Below, in pieces: positions 18,701 to 25,217 of a stretch of DNA of 64,000 nt. The notes beneath the pieces are model-generated. The model ran no database searches. It worked only from the letters and a program-made list of their open reading frames with translations, and was not told the DNA's origin. A program made the translations under genes and the position numbers. The stretch spans positions 1,302,001 through 1,366,000 of the forward strand of contig NZ_CP114036.1 in the NCBI RefSeq assembly GCF_026898115.1. Reading direction: 5' to 3'. The DNA is from Streptomyces sp. S465. GTDB lineage: Bacteria > Actinomycetota > Actinomycetes > Streptomycetales > Streptomycetaceae. The first letter of the stretch is position 1. Every line of letters starts with the position of its first letter.

Positions 18701-19365
18701 GAGCGGTCCTCCGGATCGCCGCGCAGGGAGCGGACGACGCTGTTGGCGAGGCGGTCGACCAGGGTGGCCGGGTCGAGCTTCTCCATGCGGTTGCGGTCGG
18801 CGTCGACCGTGGCGTAGCGGAGCCAGCCCGGGGTCGCGGACTCCTCCGGTGCCACGTCCGTTTCCGGTTGTCCGCCACGTTGCCCGCCGCGTTGTCCGCC
18901 GTGTACGAGTTCCTGGGCCGCGCTCTCCGCCTCGCGTTCGATGGCCTGCTGCGGCAGGCTCACCGCGCCCAGGTCGCGGCCCGCGCGGAGGGTGCCGAGG
19001 CCGTGGGGGTTCTGGACGGTGTGGAGCAGTTCGTGGGCGAGGAGGCGCCTGCCCTCCGTCGTGCCGGGGCGGTAGGTGTGCTCGCGGAAGAAGATGTCCT
19101 GGCCGACCGCCACCGCGTCCGCGCCCAGCAGTTCGGTGAGGTGGGCCGCGTCGCGGTCGGTGTGCAGGCGGACCTGGCCGAGGTCGTGGCCCAGCCGTTC
19201 TTCGAGGTCGCGACGGACGCTCGGGTCCAGGGGGTGCCCGGCGCCGCTGACGATGTCCTTGGGCTCGGGCGTACGGGTCGTACCGGCCCGCTCCTTGCGC
19301 TTGCGGCGCTTGGCGGACCGGGCGGAGGCGCGGTCGTCCCTTGTGGTGGACGGGGAATCGCTCAT
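12796..19365 (-). CDS. Giant DUF4157 (eCIS core) protein with helical middle and C-terminal nuclease-like toxin domain
   Basis: 2189-aa protein. Residues 39-118 form the DUF4157/eCIS core domain with HELLH at 111-115 (peptidase-like zinc motif). Residues about 240-950 are disordered, rich in Glu, Gln, Pro, Ser, Gly. Residues about 1130-1230 are charged coiled coil. Residues about 1240-1575 are long amphipathic or hydrophobic helices (repeated VVDAVKAVLDF-like units). A Pro/Lys-rich linker (about 1590-1840) precedes a C-terminal domain with D1967-R-M-H1970, N1984, N1993 and E2001. The N-x8-N-x7-E spacing equals N110/N119/E127 of Serratia nuclease, and DRMH replaces its DRGH. DUF4157 proteins are proposed cargo carriers of eCIS particles. 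A nuclease effector is inferred. The gene overlaps the 97-aa gene upstream (ATGA). Confidence 0.8.
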   Translation of the reverse strand: MSDSPSTTRDDRASARSAKRRKRKERAGTTRTPEPKDIVSGAGHPLDPSVRRDLEERLGHDLGQVRLHTDRDAAHLTELLGADAVAVGQDIFFREHTYRPGTTEGRRLLAHELLHTVQNPHGLGTLRAGRDLGAVSLPQQAIEREAESAAQELVHGGQRGGQRGGQPETDVAPEESATPGWLRYATVDADRNRMEKLDPATLVDRLANSVVRSLRGDPEDRSKRTRMQLARMPDEVQDAVLDRLETRLLSAEHERVLDFVDEIEADDNLEPEPLAAPAVEPDPVEELLFERENERRTAEEHRAEERRPAPAPGPEVDQPAAEGAPGSTPRNGGDASRKEGQDGDGNGGQDRGGNGGQKQAAPSSPSDRTSGDGRQDGEKQSEGSGKAGREQQGQEAQEEQEQQGVATPSKEESAAKNRPGAVDALVAGRQPKQEDERGAEKPTGSPVASGKDPRPSGAISTLDGVRAQDLDGPEEQAEEDPFGSGSESEVDVGGEEKSAWDIKLQPEDFLPAQDLDVSGVPTADELDPSSSAAPPLPSFPAPPVTKADKVQAERDAEDAEDEAAEAEPEEDAADAATETPEPSAEADRGAPGGDGLGGLGGLAVEQAAESRPGPAATRDPKSGADPKDGPVVAQMTVQEAAGRSEGGSETGEQAAKEEKGTPAAGETSGGAREKASQQAVGGQAAAQEPAAEREQKKTAAAPSGRSEPTADSPSPSPARDTQVTGGSNADTPGGASSGARSEPSSPGERTGTRTEAPAAEPAPSTREPQKTAEPAASAPAPTSAPAPTPETEKPTSAPAAKAPSGAGGGGGGGGGGGVGGGGGKASAPAKSKKRDSGPSPNLSQVSPEAGLSTASKLKPHVALQAMTGVSGSVDRTVGDEHKALAAAPPSMRRPAGAPRTLQGKPETDAPAQYSQDPAQKSEAPEQEEAEVTGAKEPEGQIEAEKAEEPGGWDTFKMALGFIGGKIVNGVASLFGADKPVVDPQALAAKFAGLPTKDEALKQAQAGNAPGVRMRGAADQTAGEQGSAVDTKGQETVATGRDDAGRGMGEDQVYPDAPQEQMAAKVPGQQGGGGGGAPQGGATTGAVPPEAASEVAEHERGPQFQAAFTDGRQRMSEGRQTKDRDFRDGQRQHKRQVDAEIAANTKSQASEREKAMTEVTAERADWRTEQDKELQSLGDKKTERHDKIRKDVKDKEEQTDKDVDKEKDDSDKKIQDKGDQAERDAEKKRDDSVQESGNWVSKAFDWIKNKVIEIKNAIVRVIREARDAVVGFIKNFKETVERWINDARKAIVDAIKNFINDLIEFAKAMVRAVIDLAKRIRNVIMGLVEAAIALVNKLATMLKQAVTDLLNALGKLLSGILDVLKKMLLDVVKAVVDAVKAVLDFASKLLGALGDFMLIAVDFLSDPGGWLSGAKNSAVDGAKNHLFREVKSAVKEWFQSKIEEIIGVPKAILDKLFKGGFTLERIVKETWDAIVPQLPLIIGEIVITKVIAKLIPGAGWVMAVIDAIRTAIGALGAILRAVGAVLDWLKLVRMGGAGILFAKAVAAGIVALLELAYEALLSGIGKYVAKVGRRFKAIAAKLGQGKGGKDGAGGKGGTDGEGSDGRGGKPKPDEKSQEPTSPRTSTPATRPTTTTTTKPKPTTPSRPHPKPTRPETPGRPKPTPDAKTPAPTTKDKNGKPKPAEDRPDTRPAPTAKPKPKPEPPAKPKPEPETRPKPDKDDNGSPLKRDDQDPAKSEVPGPTKSTEDKDGPRRPKGDNDAPHKSKKPGEDDGRRPKHDKNEDKPGSRKPKPDKDGKGSKGSRGKGNRGNKDEKRDDRREEEESSNFKDAQLALIIARIRPIIEGELEPGVHKDTLDSLLSVLRRRYRLTRLYVMGGERFQVRASLNPGGTVTRGYKQSVMRYLQKYQLPDPGISPTPQNYVRPAITTVAEYINPEYGKEYGRKPSGQYTEGWDYLVRYDLQNNPHQWDRMHLIPRQLGGPAKTSNFVPARNDINGPFYDNFEKIPANIFGEPSKLNPPLPGWYEVKLKRYAGKSPGPYPHGPTYPRGFPEKIDAAWGMYKKERGSGRSRSHWKKLQPGSRNVATLRFPPPPVPVHNYAPLSSVPINTATRPEIEVAFGFRVNLSSKRSQRKAFMDAFMQERSRAGKFNDFQEMRNAMRKYSLPSGRVIADLPGLLAMLKHRERYGYFRFN

Positions 19366-19655
19366 GTCCGCTTCCGCCCCCTTCCGGACAGGCCCGCGTG
19401 CACGGCCCGTGCCAGGGCCTCGCCCAGCCGGGCCGGGGAGGTGGTGGCGGGAAGCGGGGGGAGGCCGGCGAGCGCCTCGAACTCCCGGCTCTCGCCGTCC
19501 GCGGTCAGCGGTACGCCGCGCTCCCGTACGAGGCGGGTCAGCTCCGTCTGGAACGCGGTCCGGACCCGGTCCGGGTCGATGCGCGCGTCGAAGCCGGACA
19601 GCGCCAGCTCGCCGATGTCCACATGGACCGCGCTCGGCTGCTCGTTCAGACCCAT
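19362..19655 (-). CDS. Small conserved CIS-operon protein, unknown function
   Basis: 97-aa protein (MGLNEQPSAVHVDIGELALS) lying between the ATPase and the DUF4157 gene. The visible pattern is an N-terminal HVDIGELALSGF motif and a helical middle (RVRTAFQTELTRLVRERG), ending in basic residues. A protein of this size and pattern follows the ATPase gene in many actinobacterial eCIS operons, but I cannot assign a role. The start at 19655 lies ten bases inside the end of the ATPase gene and the stop overlaps the DUF4157 start, so translation is probably coupled on both sides. A small adaptor that links the ATPase to the cargo protein is possible but untested. Confidence 0.75.
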   Translation of the reverse strand: MGLNEQPSAVHVDIGELALSGFDARIDPDRVRTAFQTELTRLVRERGVPLTADGESREFEALAGLPPLPATTSPARLGEALARAVHAGLSGRGRKRT

Positions 19656-21808
19656 CCGTGAACCTCCGAGGGCGTGAGCGAACGGTCCAGCTTCTGGTAC
19701 TCGGTGCGCGCCGCCGCCAGCATGTGGCGCATCTGGAGGCGGTCGCCCTCCTCGGCGGCCAGGAAGGCGCCGGAGAGCGCGATATTGCGAATGGAGCCGC
19801 CGGCCACGGTGAGTTGGGCGAGGCGTTCGGTGTCGATGTCCTTCATCGGCGCCTGGGCGGGCAGCACCCGGCGCCAGATCTCGGCGCGTTCGCCCGCGCC
19901 GGGGAAGGGGAAGTCGACGACGAAACGGATGCGGCGCATGAAGGCCGGGTCGAGAGCCTTCTTCATGTTGGTGGTGAGGACGGCCAGGCCCCGGTACGCC
20001 TCCATGCGCATCAGCAGATAGCTGACCTCCAGGTTGGCGTACCGGTCGTGGCTGTCCTTGACCTCGCTGCGCTTGCCGAACAGCGCGTCCGCCTCGTCGA
20101 AGAGCAGCAGCGCGCCCCCGCGCTCGGCGGCGTCGAAGACCTTGCGCAGGTTCTTCTCGGTCTCGCCGATGTATTTGCTGACCACCTGGGAGAGGTCGAT
20201 GATGAAGAGGTCCAGGCCCAGCTCCTTGGCCAGCACCTCGGCGGCGAGGGTCTTGCCGGTGCCGGAGCCGCCCGCGAAGAGGGCGGTGACGCCCAGGCCA
20301 CGGCGCAGGGTCACGGCGAATCCCCACTCCTGGTGCACGGTGGCGCGCTGCCGTACGTGGGCGACGATCTCGCGCAGGATCCGCGACTGGTGATCGGCGA
20401 GCACCAGATCGTCCCAGGCGGCCTCGGGTTCGATCCGGCGGCCCAGCTCGTCCAGGCCGATGCGCGCCTCGATGAGCCCGGCGCGCCAGGCGAGTGCGGT
20501 GGGGTCCGGGTCGGCCGCGTCCGGGAGGTCGCGGCGTACGGCGGCGGCCGCGGACCGGATGATGTGCGGCGGCAGCCGGAACTGGGCCACGAGGGAGCGG
20601 AGATGGGTCTCCCGCATCTGGGGGATGTCCGCGAAGGCGTCGGCCCAGAGGGCGAGTTGTTCGGTGTCGTCCAGCGGGGGCACGGTGACGCGCTCGCCGC
20701 GCGGGCGGCCGGTCCGGCGCGGGTCCGGGCCGGAGACGACGAGGGGCACGGCGGCGGCGTCGATGAACGCGTCGGTGGCGGCCGTCTGTTCCCGGTCCAT
20801 CTCGCCGACCTCCAACAGGAGGGCGGCGGGCAGCAGGACGGCCTCACGCTGCCAGAGACGGGCGAGGCGGTCGCGTTCGGCCGCGTCGGAGGGAACGTCC
20901 TCCGAGGCCATGACGTACAGGGCGAGCCCGGTGCGGCGGGCGGCCGTGGCGGCGATATCGGTACGGGTCGTCAGGTCGCCGCCGACGAGCTCGACCCGCA
21001 GCGGGGCCTGCGGGCGGGACTCGTTCCAGCCCTCGGCCACACGGTCCGCCGCCCGGTCGTACGAGGCGGGCAGCGGCGGTGGGACGGGGGCGCGGCGCAG
21101 CAGGCCGTGCAGACGCGCGTCGAGGTAGGGCGATCCGGCCAGGAAGTGCAGGACGCGCTCGTCGATCCGGAGCCGGGAGGTGGTGAGGCGGGTCTCGTCG
21201 TCGAGCTCGATCAGCCGCCAGCGGCGGAGCGGGGACACGGGGGTGAGCGCGCTCCAGTGCGGTTCGTCGAGCGCGGCGAGGGCGAGCGAGAAGGTGGGGT
21301 GCGTACGGGCCGGGTCGCCGCTCGCGGCGGCGCACCGGGCGGCGGCGGTGGGGTCCAGTTCGGCGGCCGCCACGAGCAGGACGAGCTGGCGCTCGAAGGT
21401 GCTGAGACCGAAGCAGGCGGCGAGCGCGTCGAGGGTGGCGGGGCCGTGGATCGCCTGCCGGTCCGCCTGCCGGTCCGCCTGCCGGTCCGCCTTTCGGTCC
21501 GCCTCTCGGTCCGCCTTCTCGCCGGACGCGGCCGCACCGCGTGCCCGCTCGCCGTGCGCGGCGGCGCCTGGTCGGTGGCCGTTGGTGGTGGCGTGGCGCG
21601 CGTGGGCGTCGACGCGGGCCAGTACGGCCTGGACGGCGGCGGCCAGGGCCTGTCCGTCCTCGGCCACGATGGCCCCAGCCGCGAAGGAGTCTCCGCCCGC
21701 GCCGGCATTGGCGCCCGCGTCGGCATCGTTGCCCGCGCCGGCATCGTTGGCTGCCGATGCGCGGGGGTCCCGCGTACCCATGCTGTGGTCCACCCCCTTC
21801 TCCCCCAC
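19646..21808 (-). CDS. AAA+ ATPase of the CIS (Afp15-like)
   Basis: 720-aa protein. The AAA+ module lies in the C-terminal third: Walker A GGSGTGKT (about residue 510), Walker B LLLFDEADALFG (about 570), sensor LTTNMKKALDPAFMRRIRF. The middle contains the helical region typical of eCIS ATPases. These ATPases are encoded in nearly all eCIS clusters and are thought to act in particle assembly or disassembly in the cytoplasm. The N-terminus (residues 1-130) is low complexity and contains a DRQADRQADRQAD tandem repeat. The GTG at 21808 has GAGG six bases upstream; an in-frame ATG at 21781 is an equally plausible start. Confidence 0.92.
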   Translation of the reverse strand: MGEKGVDHSMGTRDPRASAANDAGAGNDADAGANAGAGGDSFAAGAIVAEDGQALAAAVQAVLARVDAHARHATTNGHRPGAAAHGERARGAAASGEKADREADRKADRQADRQADRQAIHGPATLDALAACFGLSTFERQLVLLVAAAELDPTAAARCAAASGDPARTHPTFSLALAALDEPHWSALTPVSPLRRWRLIELDDETRLTTSRLRIDERVLHFLAGSPYLDARLHGLLRRAPVPPPLPASYDRAADRVAEGWNESRPQAPLRVELVGGDLTTRTDIAATAARRTGLALYVMASEDVPSDAAERDRLARLWQREAVLLPAALLLEVGEMDREQTAATDAFIDAAAVPLVVSGPDPRRTGRPRGERVTVPPLDDTEQLALWADAFADIPQMRETHLRSLVAQFRLPPHIIRSAAAAVRRDLPDAADPDPTALAWRAGLIEARIGLDELGRRIEPEAAWDDLVLADHQSRILREIVAHVRQRATVHQEWGFAVTLRRGLGVTALFAGGSGTGKTLAAEVLAKELGLDLFIIDLSQVVSKYIGETEKNLRKVFDAAERGGALLLFDEADALFGKRSEVKDSHDRYANLEVSYLLMRMEAYRGLAVLTTNMKKALDPAFMRRIRFVVDFPFPGAGERAEIWRRVLPAQAPMKDIDTERLAQLTVAGGSIRNIALSGAFLAAEEGDRLQMRHMLAAARTEYQKLDRSLTPSEVHGWV

Positions 21809-21816
21809 CGTGTGCC

Positions 21817-22671
21817 TCAGCTCTCCGGGTCCCCGGAGCGCCCGCCGCGGCGCCGGGCCGTGGTCTTGCGCGGACGGGTGGGCGCGGCGGCCGTCTTGGC
21901 AGCCGCCGTCTTCGCGGCCGTGGTGCGCTTCTTGGCGGGCTTGGCCGGGGCCGGGGCCGGGGGCTCGGTCTCCGGCGCCGTCTTCGCCTCCGCCTCCGCC
22001 TGGACGGACTCGGCAGACGGCCCGTGCGGTCCTGGTGAAGCCGGTGGCTCCGGCGCCCCCGGTGCGCCGAAGGGCACCGCGCGCACCGTATGCCGTTCCA
22101 CCGGCTTCGCCGGGACCGGCTGTTCGCGGCCCTCGATCAGAACCAGCGAGCCCTGGTAGCAGACCGACAGGACGTACGGGGTCTGGTAGAGCATCCCCCA
22201 GAGCTTCGAGGTCTCGTCCACATCCATCTGCGTCGGGGTGAAGCGCACCCGCTGCACCGACTCGGCCAGGTCGCTGCCCGCCAGGTACGAGCGCCGGGCG
22301 GCCTCCTCGATCACGTCCTTCGGCAGCATCGGTATCTCGTGCAGGATGCGCACCACGGCGCCGATCAGGCGCTGCCCGACCAGTTCGGATTCCTCCCCGT
22401 AGGCGCTGATCAGGTAGTGCAGGTCCATCGCCGCGGCCGGCCGCTTGAGGAGCGTGCCGTCCGAGGCCCGGGTGGGCAGGTCGGTGGCGCGCATGGAGGC
22501 GTTCGGGGTGACCTGGTAGAGGAAGATGTTGATGGTCGGTTCGGTGGGGGGCTCCGCCGGAGGTCTGTGGGTGTCCACCGTGACCGCGATGTCGATCTCG
22601 GGCCGCAGATTGTTCGCGATGAGCAGCGCGAGGGCCTGGGTGACGGTCGCGAAGGCGAGTCCGTTGCTCAT
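21817..22671 (-). CDS. DUF4255 cap/terminator protein (Pvc16-like)
   Basis: 284-aa protein. Residues 1-190 match the DUF4255/Pvc16 N-terminal family: MSNGLAFATVTQALALLI, then INIFLYQVTPNASMR, LHYLISAYGEESELVGQRL and a terminal KLWGMLYQTPYVLSVCYQGS. In related particles this protein caps the distal end of the tube and sheath and sets particle length together with the tape measure. Residues about 210-284 form an Ala/Pro/Lys-rich tail (AKTAAAKTAAAPTRPRKTT) not needed for the fold. The ATG is one base after the stop of the upstream gene. Confidence 0.92.
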   Translation of the reverse strand: MSNGLAFATVTQALALLIANNLRPEIDIAVTVDTHRPPAEPPTEPTINIFLYQVTPNASMRATDLPTRASDGTLLKRPAAAMDLHYLISAYGEESELVGQRLIGAVVRILHEIPMLPKDVIEEAARRSYLAGSDLAESVQRVRFTPTQMDVDETSKLWGMLYQTPYVLSVCYQGSLVLIEGREQPVPAKPVERHTVRAVPFGAPGAPEPPASPGPHGPSAESVQAEAEAKTAPETEPPAPAPAKPAKKRTTAAKTAAAKTAAAPTRPRKTTARRRGGRSGDPES

Positions 22672-22672
22672 G

Positions 22673-23434
22673 TCAGTCCCTCCTCTCGCCGCGTGCCAGG
22701 TAGTCGTCCAGGCTCAGCGCGGGTGCGCGCCGTCCCGTCGCTCCGGGGCGGGCCGCAGCTGAGCGGTCGGTGCCGGGCGGGGCGGCGGCGGTGACCTCCA
22801 GCCGCCCGATCTGGACGTGCACCGTGCGCTGCGCGGATCGGGCGCGGCGGCGCCCGGCGGGGAGCGGTGCGGCCTCCCGCCCCATGGCGGCGGCTGCCGC
22901 GCGGGCCGGCAGCGGTACGGCGGCGGCCGGGGACAGCACGCCCGCCGACGGCGGGCCGCTCGCGGGTCCCGCGGCAGCCGGTGCGGCGTCGGGGGCCGGG
23001 GCCGCCGGGGCGCCCCGCCGGGTGGCCGGGGCCTCGTGGGCGGCCGGGTGCGGCCCGACGGCGATCTGGGTGCTGGGGAGTAACAGCGGTGCGGGAGCCG
23101 GGATTTCGGCGTACCGGTCGATGTCCTCGTACGGTGCCGGATCGGCGCGTACGACGGTCTGCCGGTCGGTCCTGACCTCGCGCTCGTGCCGGACCACCTC
23201 CCGGTGGTGGTCGGCCGCCGGCGGCGGGGCCACCCGGGGAGGTGCGGACTCCTCCGGCAGCGGCGGTTCGCCCCGCAGCGCCTCGATCCGCTCGTACGGA
23301 CCGGGCAGCCGCGGCCGGACCCGCACCGGGCGGCCGTCGGCGGCGCCGCCCGCCCCCGGCTCGGCCCCGAGGCCGGGGCCGGGGCTCGGCGCAGGGGCGT
23401 GCCGCGCGAGCAGCCGGTCGAAGTAGTCAGCCAT
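22673..23434 (-). CDS. Pro/Ala-rich CIS-operon protein of unknown function
   Basis: 253-aa protein starting at MADYFDRLLARHAP (ATG at 23434, eight bases inside the end of the previous gene). The two ends look conserved: an N-terminal helix FDRLLARH and a C-terminal TVHVQIGRLEVTA followed by LSLDDYLARGE. The middle is low-complexity proline and alanine and probably disordered. Proteins with these two end motifs sit next to the zinc-ribbon gene in eCIS operons; no biochemical role is known to me. The open frame extends 177 bases upstream but that part is out-of-frame shadow of the neighbouring gene. Confidence 0.75.
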   Translation of the reverse strand: MADYFDRLLARHAPAPSPGPGLGAEPGAGGAADGRPVRVRPRLPGPYERIEALRGEPPLPEESAPPRVAPPPAADHHREVVRHEREVRTDRQTVVRADPAPYEDIDRYAEIPAPAPLLLPSTQIAVGPHPAAHEAPATRRGAPAAPAPDAAPAAAGPASGPPSAGVLSPAAAVPLPARAAAAAMGREAAPLPAGRRRARSAQRTVHVQIGRLEVTAAAPPGTDRSAAARPGATGRRAPALSLDDYLARGERRD

Positions 23435-24602
23435 CTGCGCACAGCTCCAGGTAGTAACGGCGCCGCAGCGGGCTGAGCGCCAGGATCTGAGGCTCGCTCC
23501 AGCCGTATGCGGTGGCGAGCAGGTGGACGTCGAGGAGCAGGTCCCGTGCCCAGTGGTCGAGTTCGGCCCACAGGTAGGAGGCGATGTCCAGCTCGGCCCG
23601 GGTGGCCGCACCGCATGCGGGACAGGTGACGTTGAGCGTCACATCGGCCGCCGGGTCGGCACGTTCGGCGGCCTCCGCGAGCCGCCGCTGTACGGCGTCG
23701 GGCAGATCGGCCACCGCCACGGCGAGGCGGTCGGCGGGGACCGGCCGCCCCGAGCGGTGGACGGACACCACGCATCGGACGAGCAGGGCCCGCCGGGCGC
23801 GGGCCGCGGCGGTGGTCTCGGCGGATTCGGCGGATTCGGCGGGTTCGGCGGTGTCGGCAGACGTGTCTCCGGCAGCGTCTCCGCCCGCGACCGAGAACCC
23901 GTCCACGTCCGACAACCCGCCCGCGACCGAGAACCCGCCCACGCCCGACAACCCGCCCACGTCCGAGAACCCGTCCACGTCCGAGGTCCCGTCCACGCCC
24001 AGGAAACCCTCCACGCCCGAGAACCCACCCACGCCCGAGAACCCACCCGCGACCGAGAACCCGCCCGCGTCCGAGGTCCCGTCCGCGTCCGAGAGACCGT
24101 CCGCACCCAGGAGCCCGTCCACGCCCGGGAGTCCGTCTCCGTCCGGGAGTCCGTCCCCGTCCGAGGGGCCGGCCGGGTCGGCCACGGCTTGCCCATCCAC
24201 GGCGGCCACCGTCTGCCCGCCCGCCTCGGCCACCGCATGTGCCGCCGCTTCGAGGTCGGCGACGGTGGGCAGCCGGAACTCGACCGTCCATTCGCCCTCC
24301 TCCACCCGCAACGGGCCGTCCTGCCCCCGCGGGCGCACCCCCAAGTGGCGTGCGTCGAGGTCGAACTCCATGGCCTCGCCGCACGCCCCGCACTCGGCCC
24401 TGACCTGCATCCGCTCGCCGAACAGCGCTCGCCGCAGCGCGTACAGGTCCGCCTCGCGCTCGCCCACCGGCAGCGACCGCAGTTCGCCCGCGGCCGCCCC
24501 CGGGCGGGCCGCCCGGTGCAGCAGCAGGGCGCGGCCGGGGCCGTGGTGCGCCAGCCCCGCCTCCCAGATGGCCAGCAGCTCCGCGGGCCCCGTGTTCCCC
24601 AT
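23427..24602 (-). CDS. Zinc-ribbon CIS assembly protein (T4 gp28-like) with an internal tandem-repeat expansion
   Basis: 391-aa protein. Two Cys pairs (CGACG near residue 62 and CPACG near residue 341) bracket the protein, and the ends (LHRAARPGAAAGELRSLPVG and TAYGWSEPQILALSPLRRR) match the small T4 gp28-like / zinc-ribbon family of eCIS operons, whose usual members are about 230-260 aa. The excess is a segment at about residues 143-240 made of six-residue units of the type G-(F/L)-S-x-(V/A)-(G/D), encoded by an 18-bp tandem repeat (about 23885-24175). It likely forms a flexible or beta-rich loop. It begins 83 bases after the tube gene; the spacer has short CCCCGTACCG repeats. Confidence 0.8.
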   Translation of the reverse strand: MGNTGPAELLAIWEAGLAHHGPGRALLLHRAARPGAAAGELRSLPVGEREADLYALRRALFGERMQVRAECGACGEAMEFDLDARHLGVRPRGQDGPLRVEEGEWTVEFRLPTVADLEAAAHAVAEAGGQTVAAVDGQAVADPAGPSDGDGLPDGDGLPGVDGLLGADGLSDADGTSDAGGFSVAGGFSGVGGFSGVEGFLGVDGTSDVDGFSDVGGLSGVGGFSVAGGLSDVDGFSVAGGDAAGDTSADTAEPAESAESAETTAAARARRALLVRCVVSVHRSGRPVPADRLAVAVADLPDAVQRRLAEAAERADPAADVTLNVTCPACGAATRAELDIASYLWAELDHWARDLLLDVHLLATAYGWSEPQILALSPLRRRYYLELCADG

Positions 24603-24685
24603 CTCTCAGGCCGTCCGCTCCCCGTACCGTGCCGTTGCCGTACCATCCTGCTCCCCGTACCGCCCCGCTCCTCTCCCGCCCCCGC

Positions 24686-25210
24686 CTACGCGGGGTGGGT
24701 GAACGAAGGCTCTTCCGGCTCCGGCACCTCGTAGTCCCGCTCCCAGCCCTCGCACTCCAGCTTCAGGCTCTGGATCGCGACCGCGTTGGCGTTGGCGTCC
24801 AGCTCGCCGAGCACCTGGTATTCGCTCGGCCAGGTCCGGTAGAGCTTGTGCGAGACGGCCACCTGGCCCGCCTCGTTGAGGACCTGGATGACGATGTCCT
24901 TGCGGAAGTCGGCGAGCGAGACCTCGGCGCCGAGCCCCGCGCCGACCTGCCAGACCTTGTTGGCCCAGCGGTCGAATTCGGGGTCGTGGGTGACGCCGCG
25001 CTCCAGGGTGATCCCCTCGAACTCGGACCGGCCCGGGGACTTGCGGGGCGAGCTGGGGTCGCCGCCGTTGCGGTGTTTGACGACCTCGGTGGTGCGCTTG
25101 AGCGGACTGATCTTGCTGATGCCCGCGACCGTACGACCGTCCCAGAGGACCAGAAACTTGAAGTTCTTGTACGGGTCGAAGCGATGGGCGTTGACCTGGA
25201 ACTCAGCCAT
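24686..25210 (-). CDS. CIS inner tube protein (gp19/Hcp-like)
   Basis: 174-aa protein of the T4 gp19-like tail tube family. Markers are NAHRFDPYKNFKFLVLWDGR at the start, ISKISPLKRTTEVVKHRNGG, FEGITLERGVTHDPEFDRW and the closing IQSLKLECEGWERD. It polymerises as hexameric rings to make the needle inside the sheath. ATG at 25210 is preferred; a GTG at 25213 is in frame but overlaps the AGGAA site. It follows the sheath gene by seven bases, the usual order for this machine. Confidence 0.95.
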   Translation of the reverse strand: MAEFQVNAHRFDPYKNFKFLVLWDGRTVAGISKISPLKRTTEVVKHRNGGDPSSPRKSPGRSEFEGITLERGVTHDPEFDRWANKVWQVGAGLGAEVSLADFRKDIVIQVLNEAGQVAVSHKLYRTWPSEYQVLGELDANANAVAIQSLKLECEGWERDYEVPEPEEPSFTHPA

Positions 25211-25217
25211 CACATTC

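Noticed and set aside
19076..22159. Plus-strand frame of 1027 codons opposite the ATPase and DUF4255 genes
   Set aside because: Shadow; spans several real genes on the other strand.
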